The position numbers and the translations under genes were made by a program. Below, in pieces: positions 1 to 7,565 of a DNA stretch of 10,396 nucleotides. Source of the stretch: JANYGA01 sp043743145 (GTDB lineage: Bacteria; Vulcanimicrobiota; Vulcanimicrobiia; Vulcanimicrobiales; Vulcanimicrobiaceae); the NCBI GenBank assembly GCA_043743145.1, contig JAYTXC010000172.1, forward strand, positions 1 through 10,396. The letters are read 5' to 3'. The notes under the pieces are model-generated. The model made no database searches, was not told where the DNA came from, and saw only the letters and a program-made list of their open reading frames with translations. The number at the start of each line of letters is the position of its first letter. Within the stretch, counting starts at the first letter, position 1.

Positions 1-1486
1 GCAATGCCCCACGATCGACTTTGCCGTTGGTCGAAAGTGGCAATGCGTCGATCAAACACCACGTCGATGGCAGCATGTACTCCGGCAACTTTTTCGCAAG
101 GTTCGCCTGTAACGTCGATACACTCGCGATCGACCCGGGAAGATCGGTGTAGTACGCCACGATTCGCGGGCTCCCAGCGACGTCTTCACGGAGGGTCACG
201 ACGGATGCGGCGGTCAAACCGGCTTCCGCAATCACCGCTTCGATCTCGCCAAGTTCGATTCGGAATCCACGAAGTTTCACTTGATGATCAATGCGTCCGA
301 GAATTTCGGTTTCCCCCGAGGGGAGCATCCGCGCAGAATCGCCCGTGCGATAGAGTCGCCCCGAACCGAAAGTATTTGCGATAAATTTATCAGCGGTTAA
401 CGCTGGTCGCTCGACATAGCCCCGTGCGACGCCGTCACCCGCGATGTGCAACTGACCGATCTGACCGATTTCCACGTGCCGATCGGCCTCATCGAGGATG
501 TGAAATTGGGTGTTTGCAATCGGCGTCCCGACGGTGATCGTTGCATCAGCTTCGATCCGCGCGCACGATGACCAAATCGTCGTTTCGGTCGGACCATACA
601 TATTCCAGAGCTCACCCGCTCCTGCCAAAAGTTGGCGCGCGACATCCGTGCGCAACGCCTCGCCGCCACAAAGCATCCGAAATCCGGGCGCAGCCCGAAA
701 GCCCGCTTCGAGCATGACTCGCCACATACTTGGAGTCGCTTGCATGACCGTCGGGGCCGAGCGTTCCAATCGGGCGCATAAGCTCATCCCGTCGCCAAGA
801 TCGTCGGTATCCGCGATGACCACCGTTCCACCCGTTACGAGGGGGAGATACAGTTCGAGCGCGGCGATATCGAACGAAATCGTGGTAATCGCGAGCATCA
901 CGTCATTTCGCGTAAATCCCGGACGCTGCGTCATAGCGAGCAGCAGATTCACAACGGAGCGCTGCGACACGTCCACGCCCTTGGGCATTCCCGTCGATCC
1001 CGAAGTAAAAATAACGTACGCGGAGGCGTCACCGGAACGCAAGGACGTGGGCACCCGCGAAGGCTGCGTTTCGATCGTGCGGGTGTCTCGCGCAAGGTGG
1101 ACCACGATGTCGACGTCGCATGCCCCGATGTCGGCATGGACGGCGCGCGATCCCGCATCGTCGACAATTATTGCGGCAACGTTTGCTTCTCGGACGATCG
1201 ATTGCAAGCGTTCTTGCGGATGCGAAGGATCAAGTGGAACGTACGCATAGCCCGCTTTCTGCGTCGCGAGGAGCCCGACCAACATCTCGAGCGAACGCTC
1301 TACACAGAGCGCGATGCGGGCCGCGGGGCGTCCCACGCGTTCGATGAGATGATGCGCCAAGCGGTTCGCGCGCGCATCAAGCTCGGCATAGGTCAGACGC
1401 TCGTCACCACAAATCGCCGCGAGCGCATCCGGAGCTTCGCGCACGCGTGCTTCGAACAGATCGACGACGGTCGCCGCACGCGACAA
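1..1486 (-). other. NRPS adenylation (A) domain, predicted glycine-activating
   Basis: Residues about 2008-2502, essentially complete. Core motifs in order are LTYAELDARANRLA, FTSGSTGMPKGV (T2168 onward), MYGPTETTIW (Y2304), RLYRTGD, GRIDHQVKLRGFRIELGEIE and the lysine motif NGKVDRGAL (K2496). Aligning by hand to the GrsA phenylalanine domain gives the specificity residues D2213, I2214, L2217, Q2256, C2280, G2282, M2303, I2311, W2312 and K2496, that is DILQCGMIWK. Published glycine codes have the form DILQLGLIWK, so glycine is the best guess. The following PCP is beyond the window. Confidence 0.9.
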
Positions 1487-4400
1487 CGATAGGACCGGGC
1501 CGGCGGCCACCGATACGTTCGCGATCGCGAGCGGGCGGACTGGCGTGTCGACATCGCGCACGATGTCCTCGAGAAGCGCGATGTACGCATCGACAAACCG
1601 ATCGATCGTCGTCGCATCGAAGAGATCCGACTTGTATTCGACGTCGATTCGCAGGCCGTCCAAAGATTCCCCAATGTTAACAAAGAGATCAAAATTCACG
1701 AACGCCTTTGGATTCGGCTCGACCGAAGCGACGAGCGACCCGAAATCGAGAGCGTCTCCAAAGCGCTCGAGATTGAATTGCAGTTCCGTTAACGGCAAAC
1801 GATTACGGTAACGGTGCGACCCAAGCTCGCGAACGAGCGAGCCGAGCGTATAGCGTTGGTTGTCGTACGCTTCCAGGACTGCATGCTTCGCTGTCGCCAG
1901 AACGTCAGCTACGGTTGCATCGCGTTCGACTCGGATGCGAACTGGCAGCAGGTTGACGCAATGCCCGACGAGCGTTTCACCCTCGAGTAACGACTGACCA
2001 GCGGATGGAACGGCGATCACGACGTCGTCGCTCGCGCTCATCCGAGCGACGAGCGCACCGAACGCCGCGAACAACGTGACAAAGAGCGTGCTCCCGCGTC
2101 GTGCTCCGGCCTTCTTGACAGCGAGATATTGCTTCGTTCCGATGCGTCGACTTAGCGTCGCACCGCGGAACGAGCGCTCGATGCTTCGCGGCCGGTCCGT
2201 TGGAAATGCCAGCGGCTCGACCGGCTCGGCAAATCGTTCGGTCCAGTACGATTGGACGGTTTCGCGTTCGCTCGGATCGCGGTTGGCTTGCAGGCGTTGG
2301 TATGCCGCATATCCCAACGGTTTCGGCAATGCTGGCTCGTCGCCACGCACGAAGGCCGCATACCCGATTGCAAGTTCATCGAGCAACACGTTGATCGACC
2401 AACCATCGCAAACGATATGGTGCGCCGTGAAGAGCACGGCGTGCACGTCGTCGGCAAGCTTGCACACCGTCGCCCGAACGAGCGGTCCCGAAACCACATC
2501 GAACGGTGTGCGCGCGTCGGCTGCCACAGCATCGCGAAGAGCTTCCTCGGCGGCAATCGGGCCGTTGCTCGCGTAATCTCGACGATCGAGACCGATCGCT
2601 CGTGCCGACCGAACGAGCATGCGTTCGCCTGTCGCGGTAAAGGTCGCTCGCAGCGATTCATGCCGGTCGATCAACCGGGAAAATGCTCGCTCGAAGGCGA
2701 TGAAATCGAGCGCTCCCGTTAATCGGAGCGTGAACGATTCGTTGAACGCGCACGACGCTTCATCGCTGAGTTGAGCGGCGAGCCACACTTCCATCTGCTC
2801 TTCGGTCAGCGGCATCTCGGCGATTGCGACTGCGGTGCTCGAGGCGCGAGCAACGACACCGGTCGGCGTAAAAATTCCCGCCTGTTGCAGTTCGTCGAGA
2901 CTTTCCGAAAATGCCCGCACGATCGCTTCGATTTCGACGTCTCCGTGAGCGGTCGTGAGGAAGCACGGAAAGCCTTCTTGGACGTAGATTCCGCGGTCGC
3001 GCAAGTGATAATACAATAGCCCAGAGAGACGTTCTTCCGACGTAAAATTAAAGAAAAAGAGGCTCGCATACGTTTCGATTCGGCTCGCGAGTCCGCGTGA
3101 GGCAAGATCGGCATTGAGTCGGGCGACGAGGCCGGCGGTGCGCAATCCGAGCGCCTCTTGCAGCGCAGGCCCGGACGACTCCAGGTGCTTGAGTACCGCG
3201 AGAAGCGCCTGCATGACGAGCGGATGACGGACGAAGGTTCCTGCAAAAAACGTCGGTGCGACCTGGGGCATCGAATCATCGCCGTACGACCACGATCCGC
3301 CGTCGAGGGCGTCCATAAATCGTGCTGCGCCAGCGAGAATGCCGACCGGCATGCCGCCGCCAACGACTTTCCCATACGTCGCGAGATCGGCACGAATCCC
3401 GAAAAGCGCTTGCATTCCACCGGGATGGACACGAAAACCCGTGACGACCTCGTCGAATACGAGCGCGGTTCCGGACTCGGCCGTAATCGCGCGCAGGTCG
3501 CGCAAAAATGCCTCCGGCTGGAGCGACGGATGCCGACTCTGGACGGGCTCGACGATAACCGCAGCGAGACTCTGCGCATTCGCACGCACCCATTCGAGGG
3601 ATTCAGCCGTAGCGTACTTGAGCACCGTAATATTTTGGACTGAGGCGGCGGGAATACCGGGCGCGATCGGGATGGAGCGCTCGGACGTACGCGCACCTTT
3701 AACGAGTACTTCGTCGAACTGACCGTGATACGCACCGCCGAAGACGACGATGCGGTCGCGGCCCGTGACGGTACGTGCGACGCGCATCGCCGCCATCACG
3801 GCTTCCGAGCCTGTATTACAAAAGGTGACGCGTTCGTTGCCGGTCATCGCACAGAAACGCTCGGCGACTTCCCCGGCAACGTCGCATTGCGGGCCGATTG
3901 CGAAGCCACGCTCGAGTTGCGCCGCGACCGCTTCGGTCACGAAGTGAGGAGCGTGTCCGAATGCTGTTTGGCCGAAGCCGTTGAGAATGTCGATGTATTC
4001 GTTCGCATCGAGATCCCAGATGCGCGATCCGGCAGCGCGTTCGCAGACGATCGGATAGACCATCTCCTTCCACTCGGCGCGGAAACCCGCGGCCACACGC
4101 GGATCGGCAAGTACGCCTCGATAGCGCTGCGTGTAACGCTTCGATGACGGCGTCTTTTCGTTCACGCGCGCGACGAGGGCGTCGATATGCTCGCGCTGAG
4201 CGGCGGTCAATTCGTTCGACGCGCCCGGGGCGACGCGAAAGACCTCGAACCGCGATGCGTTCGTATCGATCGCGTTCAGAACGTCCGGTTTGGAAACGAT
4301 CGTCGTTCCGTTATGACCGCTGCGGCCCGAACGATCGGGAAAGTGATCGTTGACGAGTTTTTGCATCGCGGCGAGCTGATCGCGTAGCAGCGCTTCGACT

Positions 4401-7400
4401 CCCGTCGACGACGCTGCGGCTGCGACCGGCGTCGCTACAGTCGCCGGTATCAACAGTGGTACCGGAGCGTGCGTGGCAACGTGCTCGGCAAGGGCCGCAA
4501 GCGTCGGAATTTCGTTGAGCACCTGACGGAATGTCACCTTTACTCCGAATCGCGTCGCAATCTGTTGCACGAATCGACCTAAAAAAAGCGAGTCGAAGCC
4601 GAGTTCGAGAAAGGTCGTCGTTCGATCCGCCGGGCCCACGCACTCACCGGAAAGCTCCTCGAGAAGCGCGGCCAATTCGCTCACATAGGCGTCCGAGGAC
4701 GCCGCAGCATTGGCTGACGATTCCAAAGAAGTCGACATACCTGGCTCCTCAACTTTCGGCGGCTGATCCTCCGATGTAGCGCCCACGGCGATGACGCTTT
4801 CCGACGTTATCGGCGCGTCGATCCAATGACGCGTTGGCTCGAAGGCGTAGGCGGGCAATGAGATGATGCGCGACTCTCGCGTATCGCCGATTGCCTTCCA
4901 ATTAGGCTCAACTCCGGCCGACCAGAGCGTGCCGACGGTTTCGAGCAATCCGCCGCGTTCGCCGTCGACGCGATCGCCCGAAACCAAGGTCGAGGCGACC
5001 GTCGAGCGTCCATCGCGCCCCACGCACTGTCGGACGCTCGTCGCGAGCGCGGCTCCCGGGCCAACTTCGAGAAACACGTCAACGCCAGATTCGACGAGCG
5101 TATCGATGGCGTCGCGAAAGCGCACGGAGCAAACGGCTTGATCTGCCCAGAATGACGGCGAGGTCGCCTCATCGTCGGTGATCCACGTTCCCGTTGCCGA
5201 CGAGACGTACGGCGTTGCTGGCAATGCGAGCGGCAAAGACGCGATAAGCGCTGCAAGTGGTTCCCGAATCGGTTCGACGAGCTGGGAATGAAATGCGTGC
5301 GAGGTCGCAATGCGGCGCGCGGGGATGTCGCGTCCTGCGAGGATTACCTCGAGCGATGCAATCGCCTCGAAGCTGCCCGATGCCACGCATTGCATCGGAC
5401 TATTTATCGCGGCCAGTGCGACGCCCTCAGGCAAGACCTTCGCGAGTTCGACCTCATCTAAACGGATCGCGAGCATGGCGCCCGGCTCGAGCGCTTGCAT
5501 CAGCCGACCACGTTCGATAACGATGCGGAGGGCGTCTTCAAGTTCGAACACGCCACCGAACGTCGCGGCGACGAACTCTCCGACGCTGTGCCCAACGCTT
5601 ACGGTCGGAACGATTCCCCACGCTTGCAAGAGGCTGGCGACCGCGTACGATACCGTAAAGAGGGCCGGCTGCGCGATGGCAGTCGTCGTCAGCGTTCGCG
5701 TTGCATCGACTTCGCGAGCATGGTCGGGAAACACGAGCAGCCGCAGGTCGGCACCAAGAACCGGCATTGCGATCTCGGCGCAACGATCGAAAGCCGCGCG
5801 AAAGATCGGCTCCGCCGCATAGAGTTGCCGACCCATGCCGATATATTGCGAGCCCTGGCCGGGATAGAGAAACGCGAGATTGGCGCTGCGATTCGCAGGC
5901 AACCGTAGCGACCGATCGAGCGCGAACGCTTCGCATGCGACGATCGCGTCAGCCACGGTCGTTGCGACTGCGGCACGGCGATGTGCGAACGCACGCCGAC
6001 CGTTCTGCAAGGTATGCGCCACGTCGGCGAGTTGGCTTGCCGGATTTGCGGAGAGGTACGCGGCGAGACGCTCGGCGTTTCGCGCCAGCGCGGCATCGCT
6101 CCGGCCAGAAAGTGGGAGCACGTGTGTGCGTCCTTCCGCAGCGTGATGCAACGCCGCGGGTTCGCTTTCGAGAACCACATGCACGTTCGTACCGCCGACG
6201 CCGAAGGCGCTCACACCCGCGCGGCGCGTCGGCCCAGAACCGGGCCAGGGCGAAAGCTCGGTCGTCACGTAAAACGGGGTTTTTTCGAGCCCGATGCGGG
6301 GGTTGGGCGCCGTGAAATGCAGCGTCGGCGGCAGCTGTGCGTGAAAAATCGCGAGGGTCGTCTTGATGAAGCCCGCCATGCCTGCCGCAACATCGAGATG
6401 GCCGACGTTGGGCTTTACGGAGCCGATGGCACAACGCGCGTTAGATCCTGAAGCGAACGCTTGCGCGAGCGCAGCAATTTCGATCGGATCTCCCAGTGGC
6501 GTCGCCGTTCCGTGACATTCGACGTAATCGATCGACCGCGCTTCGAAGCCCGCATCGCGATGAGCGTCGACAACGGCGGCGGCTTGACCTGAAACGCTCG
6601 GCGCCGTGTATCCAACCTTCGCCGACCCATCATTCGTAATCCCGAAACCGCGCAGAACGGCGTAGACGCGATCACCATCGGCACGAGCGTCGGAAAGCCG
6701 CTTGAGCACGACCATCCCCGCGCCCGCGCCGAACACCGTGCCATCGGCGGCAACGTCGAACGTCCGGCAATGCCCGTCGCGCGAGACCATCCCGCCGTCT
6801 TGGTATAAATAACCACGTTGCTGCGGAAACGTAATCGATACGGCGCCGGCGAGCATGACGTCGGCATGGCCCGATTCGAGCGTTTGCACCGCCTGGGCAA
6901 TCGCGAGTAACGATGTCGAACACGCTGACTGTACCGTCATGGCTGGTCCGCGGAGATCGAGTTTGTAGGCGATACGCGTTGCGAGAAAATCGCTCCCACC
7001 GCCGACGAGGGTCGGAAAGCTTCCGACTTGATAATCGCTCGTGAACGTATCGATCGTCTGCCGATCCCGCATGACATGTTTGAGCATATACGTGTTAATG
7101 CTCGAACCGGCGTACACGCCGATGCGACGTTCGCAACGTGCGGGATCGATGCCCGCGTCTTCGAGTGCTTCCCAAGCGGTTTCCAAGAGGACACGGTGCT
7201 GGGGATCGATCAGCTCCGCTTCCCGGGCGTGAATGCCAAAGAATGCCGCGTCGAAGCGATCGACATCGTCGAGCAGGCCGCGTGCGCAGACATACGATGC
7301 GTCGGCACGGGTCGCTGCGTCGAATGCATCCTCGAGCGAACGCTCATCGAGTTGCGAGATGCTCTCTACGCCGGCGCAGAGATTCCGCCAAAACGTCGTG

Positions 7401-7507
7401 ACGTCTCGAGCGCCGGGAAAACGGCCGGCGAGGCCGATGATTGCAATGCCTTCATCGGATGCGTCAAACGCTTTTGATCGGTCATCCATTGAATCTAGCC
7501 CACGCAT
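1..7507 (-). CDS. Hybrid PKS-NRPS megasynthase (KS-AT-ACP-AMT-C-A), 3' end outside window
   Basis: A single open frame encodes about 2,502 visible residues with no stop. Every catalytic motif checked from KS to A falls in the same frame, so no frameshift is present. It is a cytosolic assembly-line enzyme that should extend an acyl chain with malonate, transaminate the beta-keto group, and condense the beta-aminoacyl product with an amino acid. The domain order matches the central part of McyE and MycA/ItuA, without McyE's C-methyltransferase or MycA's acyl-ligase. No KR, DH, ER, epimerase or thioesterase is visible; a PCP should follow off the left edge. The start is uncertain: ATG at 7507 is the longest option and ATG at 7489 is in frame six codons later. 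Neither has a good Shine-Dalgarno sequence, and residue numbers here use 7507. About 20 residues precede the KS, with no obvious docking helix. The divergent phosphopantetheinyl transferase is its likely partner. Function by class is certain; the product is unknown. Confidence 0.95.
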   Translation of the reverse strand, partial: MRGLDSMDDRSKAFDASDEGIAIIGLAGRFPGARDVTTFWRNLCAGVESISQLDERSLEDAFDAATRADASYVCARGLLDDVDRFDAAFFGIHAREAELIDPQHRVLLETAWEALEDAGIDPARCERRIGVYAGSSINTYMLKHVMRDRQTIDTFTSDYQVGSFPTLVGGGSDFLATRIAYKLDLRGPAMTVQSACSTSLLAIAQAVQTLESGHADVMLAGAVSITFPQQRGYLYQDGGMVSRDGHCRTFDVAADGTVFGAGAGMVVLKRLSDARADGDRVYAVLRGFGITNDGSAKVGYTAPSVSGQAAAVVDAHRDAGFEARSIDYVECHGTATPLGDPIEIAALAQAFASGSNARCAIGSVKPNVGHLDVAAGMAGFIKTTLAIFHAQLPPTLHFTAPNPRIGLEKTPFYVTTELSPWPGSGPTRRAGVSAFGVGGTNVHVVLESEPAALHHAAEGRTHVLPLSGRSDAALARNAERLAAYLSANPASQLADVAHTLQNGRRAFAHRRAAVATTVADAIVACEAFALDRSLRLPANRSANLAFLYPGQGSQYIGMGRQLYAAEPIFRAAFDRCAEIAMPVLGADLRLLVFPDHAREVDATRTLTTTAIAQPALFTVSYAVASLLQAWGIVPTVSVGHSVGEFVAATFGGVFELEDALRIVIERGRLMQALEPGAMLAIRLDEVELAKVLPEGVALAAINSPMQCVASGSFEAIASLEVILAGRDIPARRIATSHAFHSQLVEPIREPLAALIASLPLALPATPYVSSATGTWITDDEATSPSFWADQAVCSVRFRDAIDTLVESGVDVFLEVGPGAALATSVRQCVGRDGRSTVASTLVSGDRVDGERGGLLETVGTLWSAGVEPNWKAIGDTRESRIISLPAYAFEPTRHWIDAPITSESVIAVGATSEDQPPKVEEPGMSTSLESSANAAASSDAYVSELAALLEELSGECVGPADRTTTFLELGFDSLFLGRFVQQIATRFGVKVTFRQVLNEIPTLAALAEHVATHAPVPLLIPATVATPVAAAASSTGVEALLRDQLAAMQKLVNDHFPDRSGRSGHNGTTIVSKPDVLNAIDTNASRFEVFRVAPGASNELTAAQREHIDALVARVNEKTPSSKRYTQRYRGVLADPRVAAGFRAEWKEMVYPIVCERAAGSRIWDLDANEYIDILNGFGQTAFGHAPHFVTEAVAAQLERGFAIGPQCDVAGEVAERFCAMTGNERVTFCNTGSEAVMAAMRVARTVTGRDRIVVFGGAYHGQFDEVLVKGARTSERSIPIAPGIPAASVQNITVLKYATAESLEWVRANAQSLAAVIVEPVQSRHPSLQPEAFLRDLRAITAESGTALVFDEVVTGFRVHPGGMQALFGIRADLATYGKVVGGGMPVGILAGAARFMDALDGGSWSYGDDSMPQVAPTFFAGTFVRHPLVMQALLAVLKHLESSGPALQEALGLRTAGLVARLNADLASRGLASRIETYASLFFFNFTSEERLSGLLYYHLRDRGIYVQEGFPCFLTTAHGDVEIEAIVRAFSESLDELQQAGIFTPTGVVARASSTAVAIAEMPLTEEQMEVWLAAQLSDEASCAFNESFTLRLTGALDFIAFERAFSRLIDRHESLRATFTATGERMLVRSARAIGLDRRDYASNGPIAAEEALRDAVAADARTPFDVVSGPLVRATVCKLADDVHAVLFTAHHIVCDGWSINVLLDELAIGYAAFVRGDEPALPKPLGYAAYQRLQANRDPSERETVQSYWTERFAEPVEPLAFPTDRPRSIERSFRGATLSRRIGTKQYLAVKKAGARRGSTLFVTLFAAFGALVARMSASDDVVIAVPSAGQSLLEGETLVGHCVNLLPVRIRVERDATVADVLATAKHAVLEAYDNQRYTLGSLVRELGSHRYRNRLPLTELQFNLERFGDALDFGSLVASVEPNPKAFVNFDLFVNIGESLDGLRIDVEYKSDLFDATTIDRFVDAYIALLEDIVRDVDTPVRPLAIANVSVAAGPVLSLSRAATVVDLFEARVREAPDALAAICGDERLTYAELDARANRLAHHLIERVGRPAARIALCVERSLEMLVGLLATQKAGYAYVPLDPSHPQERLQSIVREANVAAIIVDDAGSRAVHADIGACDVDIVVHLARDTRTIETQPSRVPTSLRSGDASAYVIFTSGSTGMPKGVDVSQRSVVNLLLAMTQRPGFTRNDVMLAITTISFDIAALELYLPLVTGGTVVIADTDDLGDGMSLCARLERSAPTVMQATPSMWRVMLEAGFRAAPGFRMLCGGEALRTDVARQLLAGAGELWNMYGPTETTIWSSCARIEADATITVGTPIANTQFHILDEADRHVEIGQIGQLHIAGDGVARGYVERPALTADKFIANTFGSGRLYRTGDSARMLPSGETEILGRIDHQVKLRGFRIELGEIEAVIAEAGLTAASVVTLREDVAGSPRIVAYYTDLPGSIASVSTLQANLAKKLPEYMLPSTWCLIDALPLSTNGKVDRGAL
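1510..2824 (-). other. NRPS condensation (C) domain
   Basis: Residues about 1562-2000, starting with MPLTEEQMEVWLAAQL. The core motif HHIVCDG runs from H1696 to G1702, with catalytic second histidine H1697 and the usual D1701. Other recognisable parts are the RHESLRATF segment near the N-terminus and VIAVPSAGQS further on. Its expected donor is the beta-aminoacyl chain on the ACP and its acceptor is the aminoacyl group loaded by the next A domain. No epimerisation or cyclisation motif is seen. Confidence 0.92.
2890..4105 (-). other. PLP-dependent class III aminotransferase (AMT) domain
   Basis: Residues about 1135-1540, of the glutamate-1-semialdehyde-aminomutase type embedded in hybrid synthetases. 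N1231 lies in CNTGSEAVMAA and H1261 in GAYHGQFDEVL. The cofactor-contacting D1352 lies in LVFDEVVTGFR, and the Schiff-base lysine is K1380 in TYGKVVGGGMPVG. The segment VAPTFFAGTFVRHPL is also typical of this embedded subgroup. All key residues are present, so it should convert the ACP-bound beta-ketone to a beta-amine. The amino donor cannot be read from the sequence. A linker of about 120 residues separates it from the ACP. Confidence 0.93.
4480..4705 (-). other. Acyl carrier protein (ACP) domain
   Basis: Residues about 935-1010. The phosphopantetheine attachment site is S973 in ELGFDSLFLGRF, followed by the helix segment FRQVLNEIPTLAALAEHV. It would hold the beta-ketoacyl intermediate while the downstream aminotransferase acts on it. 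The codons just after S973 form an unbroken run of seven T residues (4581-4587 on the opposite strand). Confidence 0.92.
4745..4750 (-). promoter_or_regulatory. Shine-Dalgarno-like GAGGAG before an in-frame internal ATG (4738)
   Basis: Inside the AT-ACP linker the minus strand reads GAGGAGCCAGGTATG. The GAGGAG lies six bases before an ATG that is in the megasynthase frame. Starting there would give a protein of ACP-AMT-C-A. The match is better than anything upstream of the gene's own start. It may be a working internal start, a relic of two fused genes, or chance from Glu-Glu codons. Confidence 0.35.
4960..5880 (-). other. Acyltransferase (AT) domain, predicted malonyl-specific
   Basis: Residues about 545-850, joined to the KS by a linker of about 100 residues. 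YPGQGSQ starts near G550, the nucleophile is S641 in GHSVGEF, and the second catalytic residue is H740 in HAFHS. The HAFH motif, rather than YASH, is the established marker for malonyl-CoA over methylmalonyl-CoA. The post-AT segment LPAYAFEPTRHWID follows near residue 893. The chain then goes straight to the ACP with no reductive domains. Confidence 0.93.
6168..7450 (-). other. Ketosynthase (KS) domain of the megasynthase
   Basis: Residues about 20-446. The active-site cysteine is C196 in VQSACSTSL. The two histidines are H332 in ECHGTATPLGDPIE and H370 in NVGHLDVAAG. The domain ends with the usual GVSAFGVGGTNVHVVLE segment. All three catalytic residues are present, so it should carry out decarboxylative condensation. 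HGTAT replaces the commoner HGTGT, a tolerated variant. Because the KS is the first domain of the protein, its acyl substrate must come from another polypeptide. Confidence 0.95.
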
Positions 7508-7565
7508 TACTCGGTAGCGTAGACCAAAGGTGCTTTATCGGACAGACCCTGGAAAGGGGGGAGTG
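7508..7565. promoter_or_regulatory. Divergent intergenic region between the megasynthase and the PPTase
   Basis: These 58 bp must hold, or lie close to, the promoters for both divergent genes. I see no convincing -35/-10 pair on either strand. Two AGACC boxes occur at about 7521-7525 and 7544-7548, each shortly followed by AAAGG, but they are too short to name as operators. The minus-strand promoter could lie within the PPTase coding region. Confidence 0.4.
7551..7563 (+). promoter_or_regulatory. Purine-rich ribosome-binding site of the PPTase gene
   Basis: The tract GGAAAGGGGGGAG lies directly before GTGATGACGATG. Its AAGG part is eight bases from ATG 7566, and its GGAG end is eight bases from ATG 7572. 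It supports a start at one of these rather than at the more upstream GTG 7530. Confidence 0.65.

Noticed and set aside
510..1250. Plus-strand ORF of 246 residues opposite the A domain
   Set aside because: It is antisense to intact adenylation motifs, has an arginine- and serine-rich composition and no recognisable domain. It is a shadow of the real gene.
1516..1530. GCGATCGC as the cyanobacterial HIP1 repeat
   Set aside because: Only about four octamers occur, while CGATCG in general is in excess, so it does not support a cyanobacterial assignment.
2806..3735. Minus-strand ORF of 309 residues in another frame across the AMT domain
   Set aside because: The correct frame carries NTGSEA, FDEVV and YGKVVGGG. 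This frame is arginine/serine-rich nonsense.
7530..7565. Upstream GTG start adding 12 residues to the PPTase
   Set aside because: The purine-rich ribosome-binding site lies inside this extension and points to ATG 7566 or 7572.
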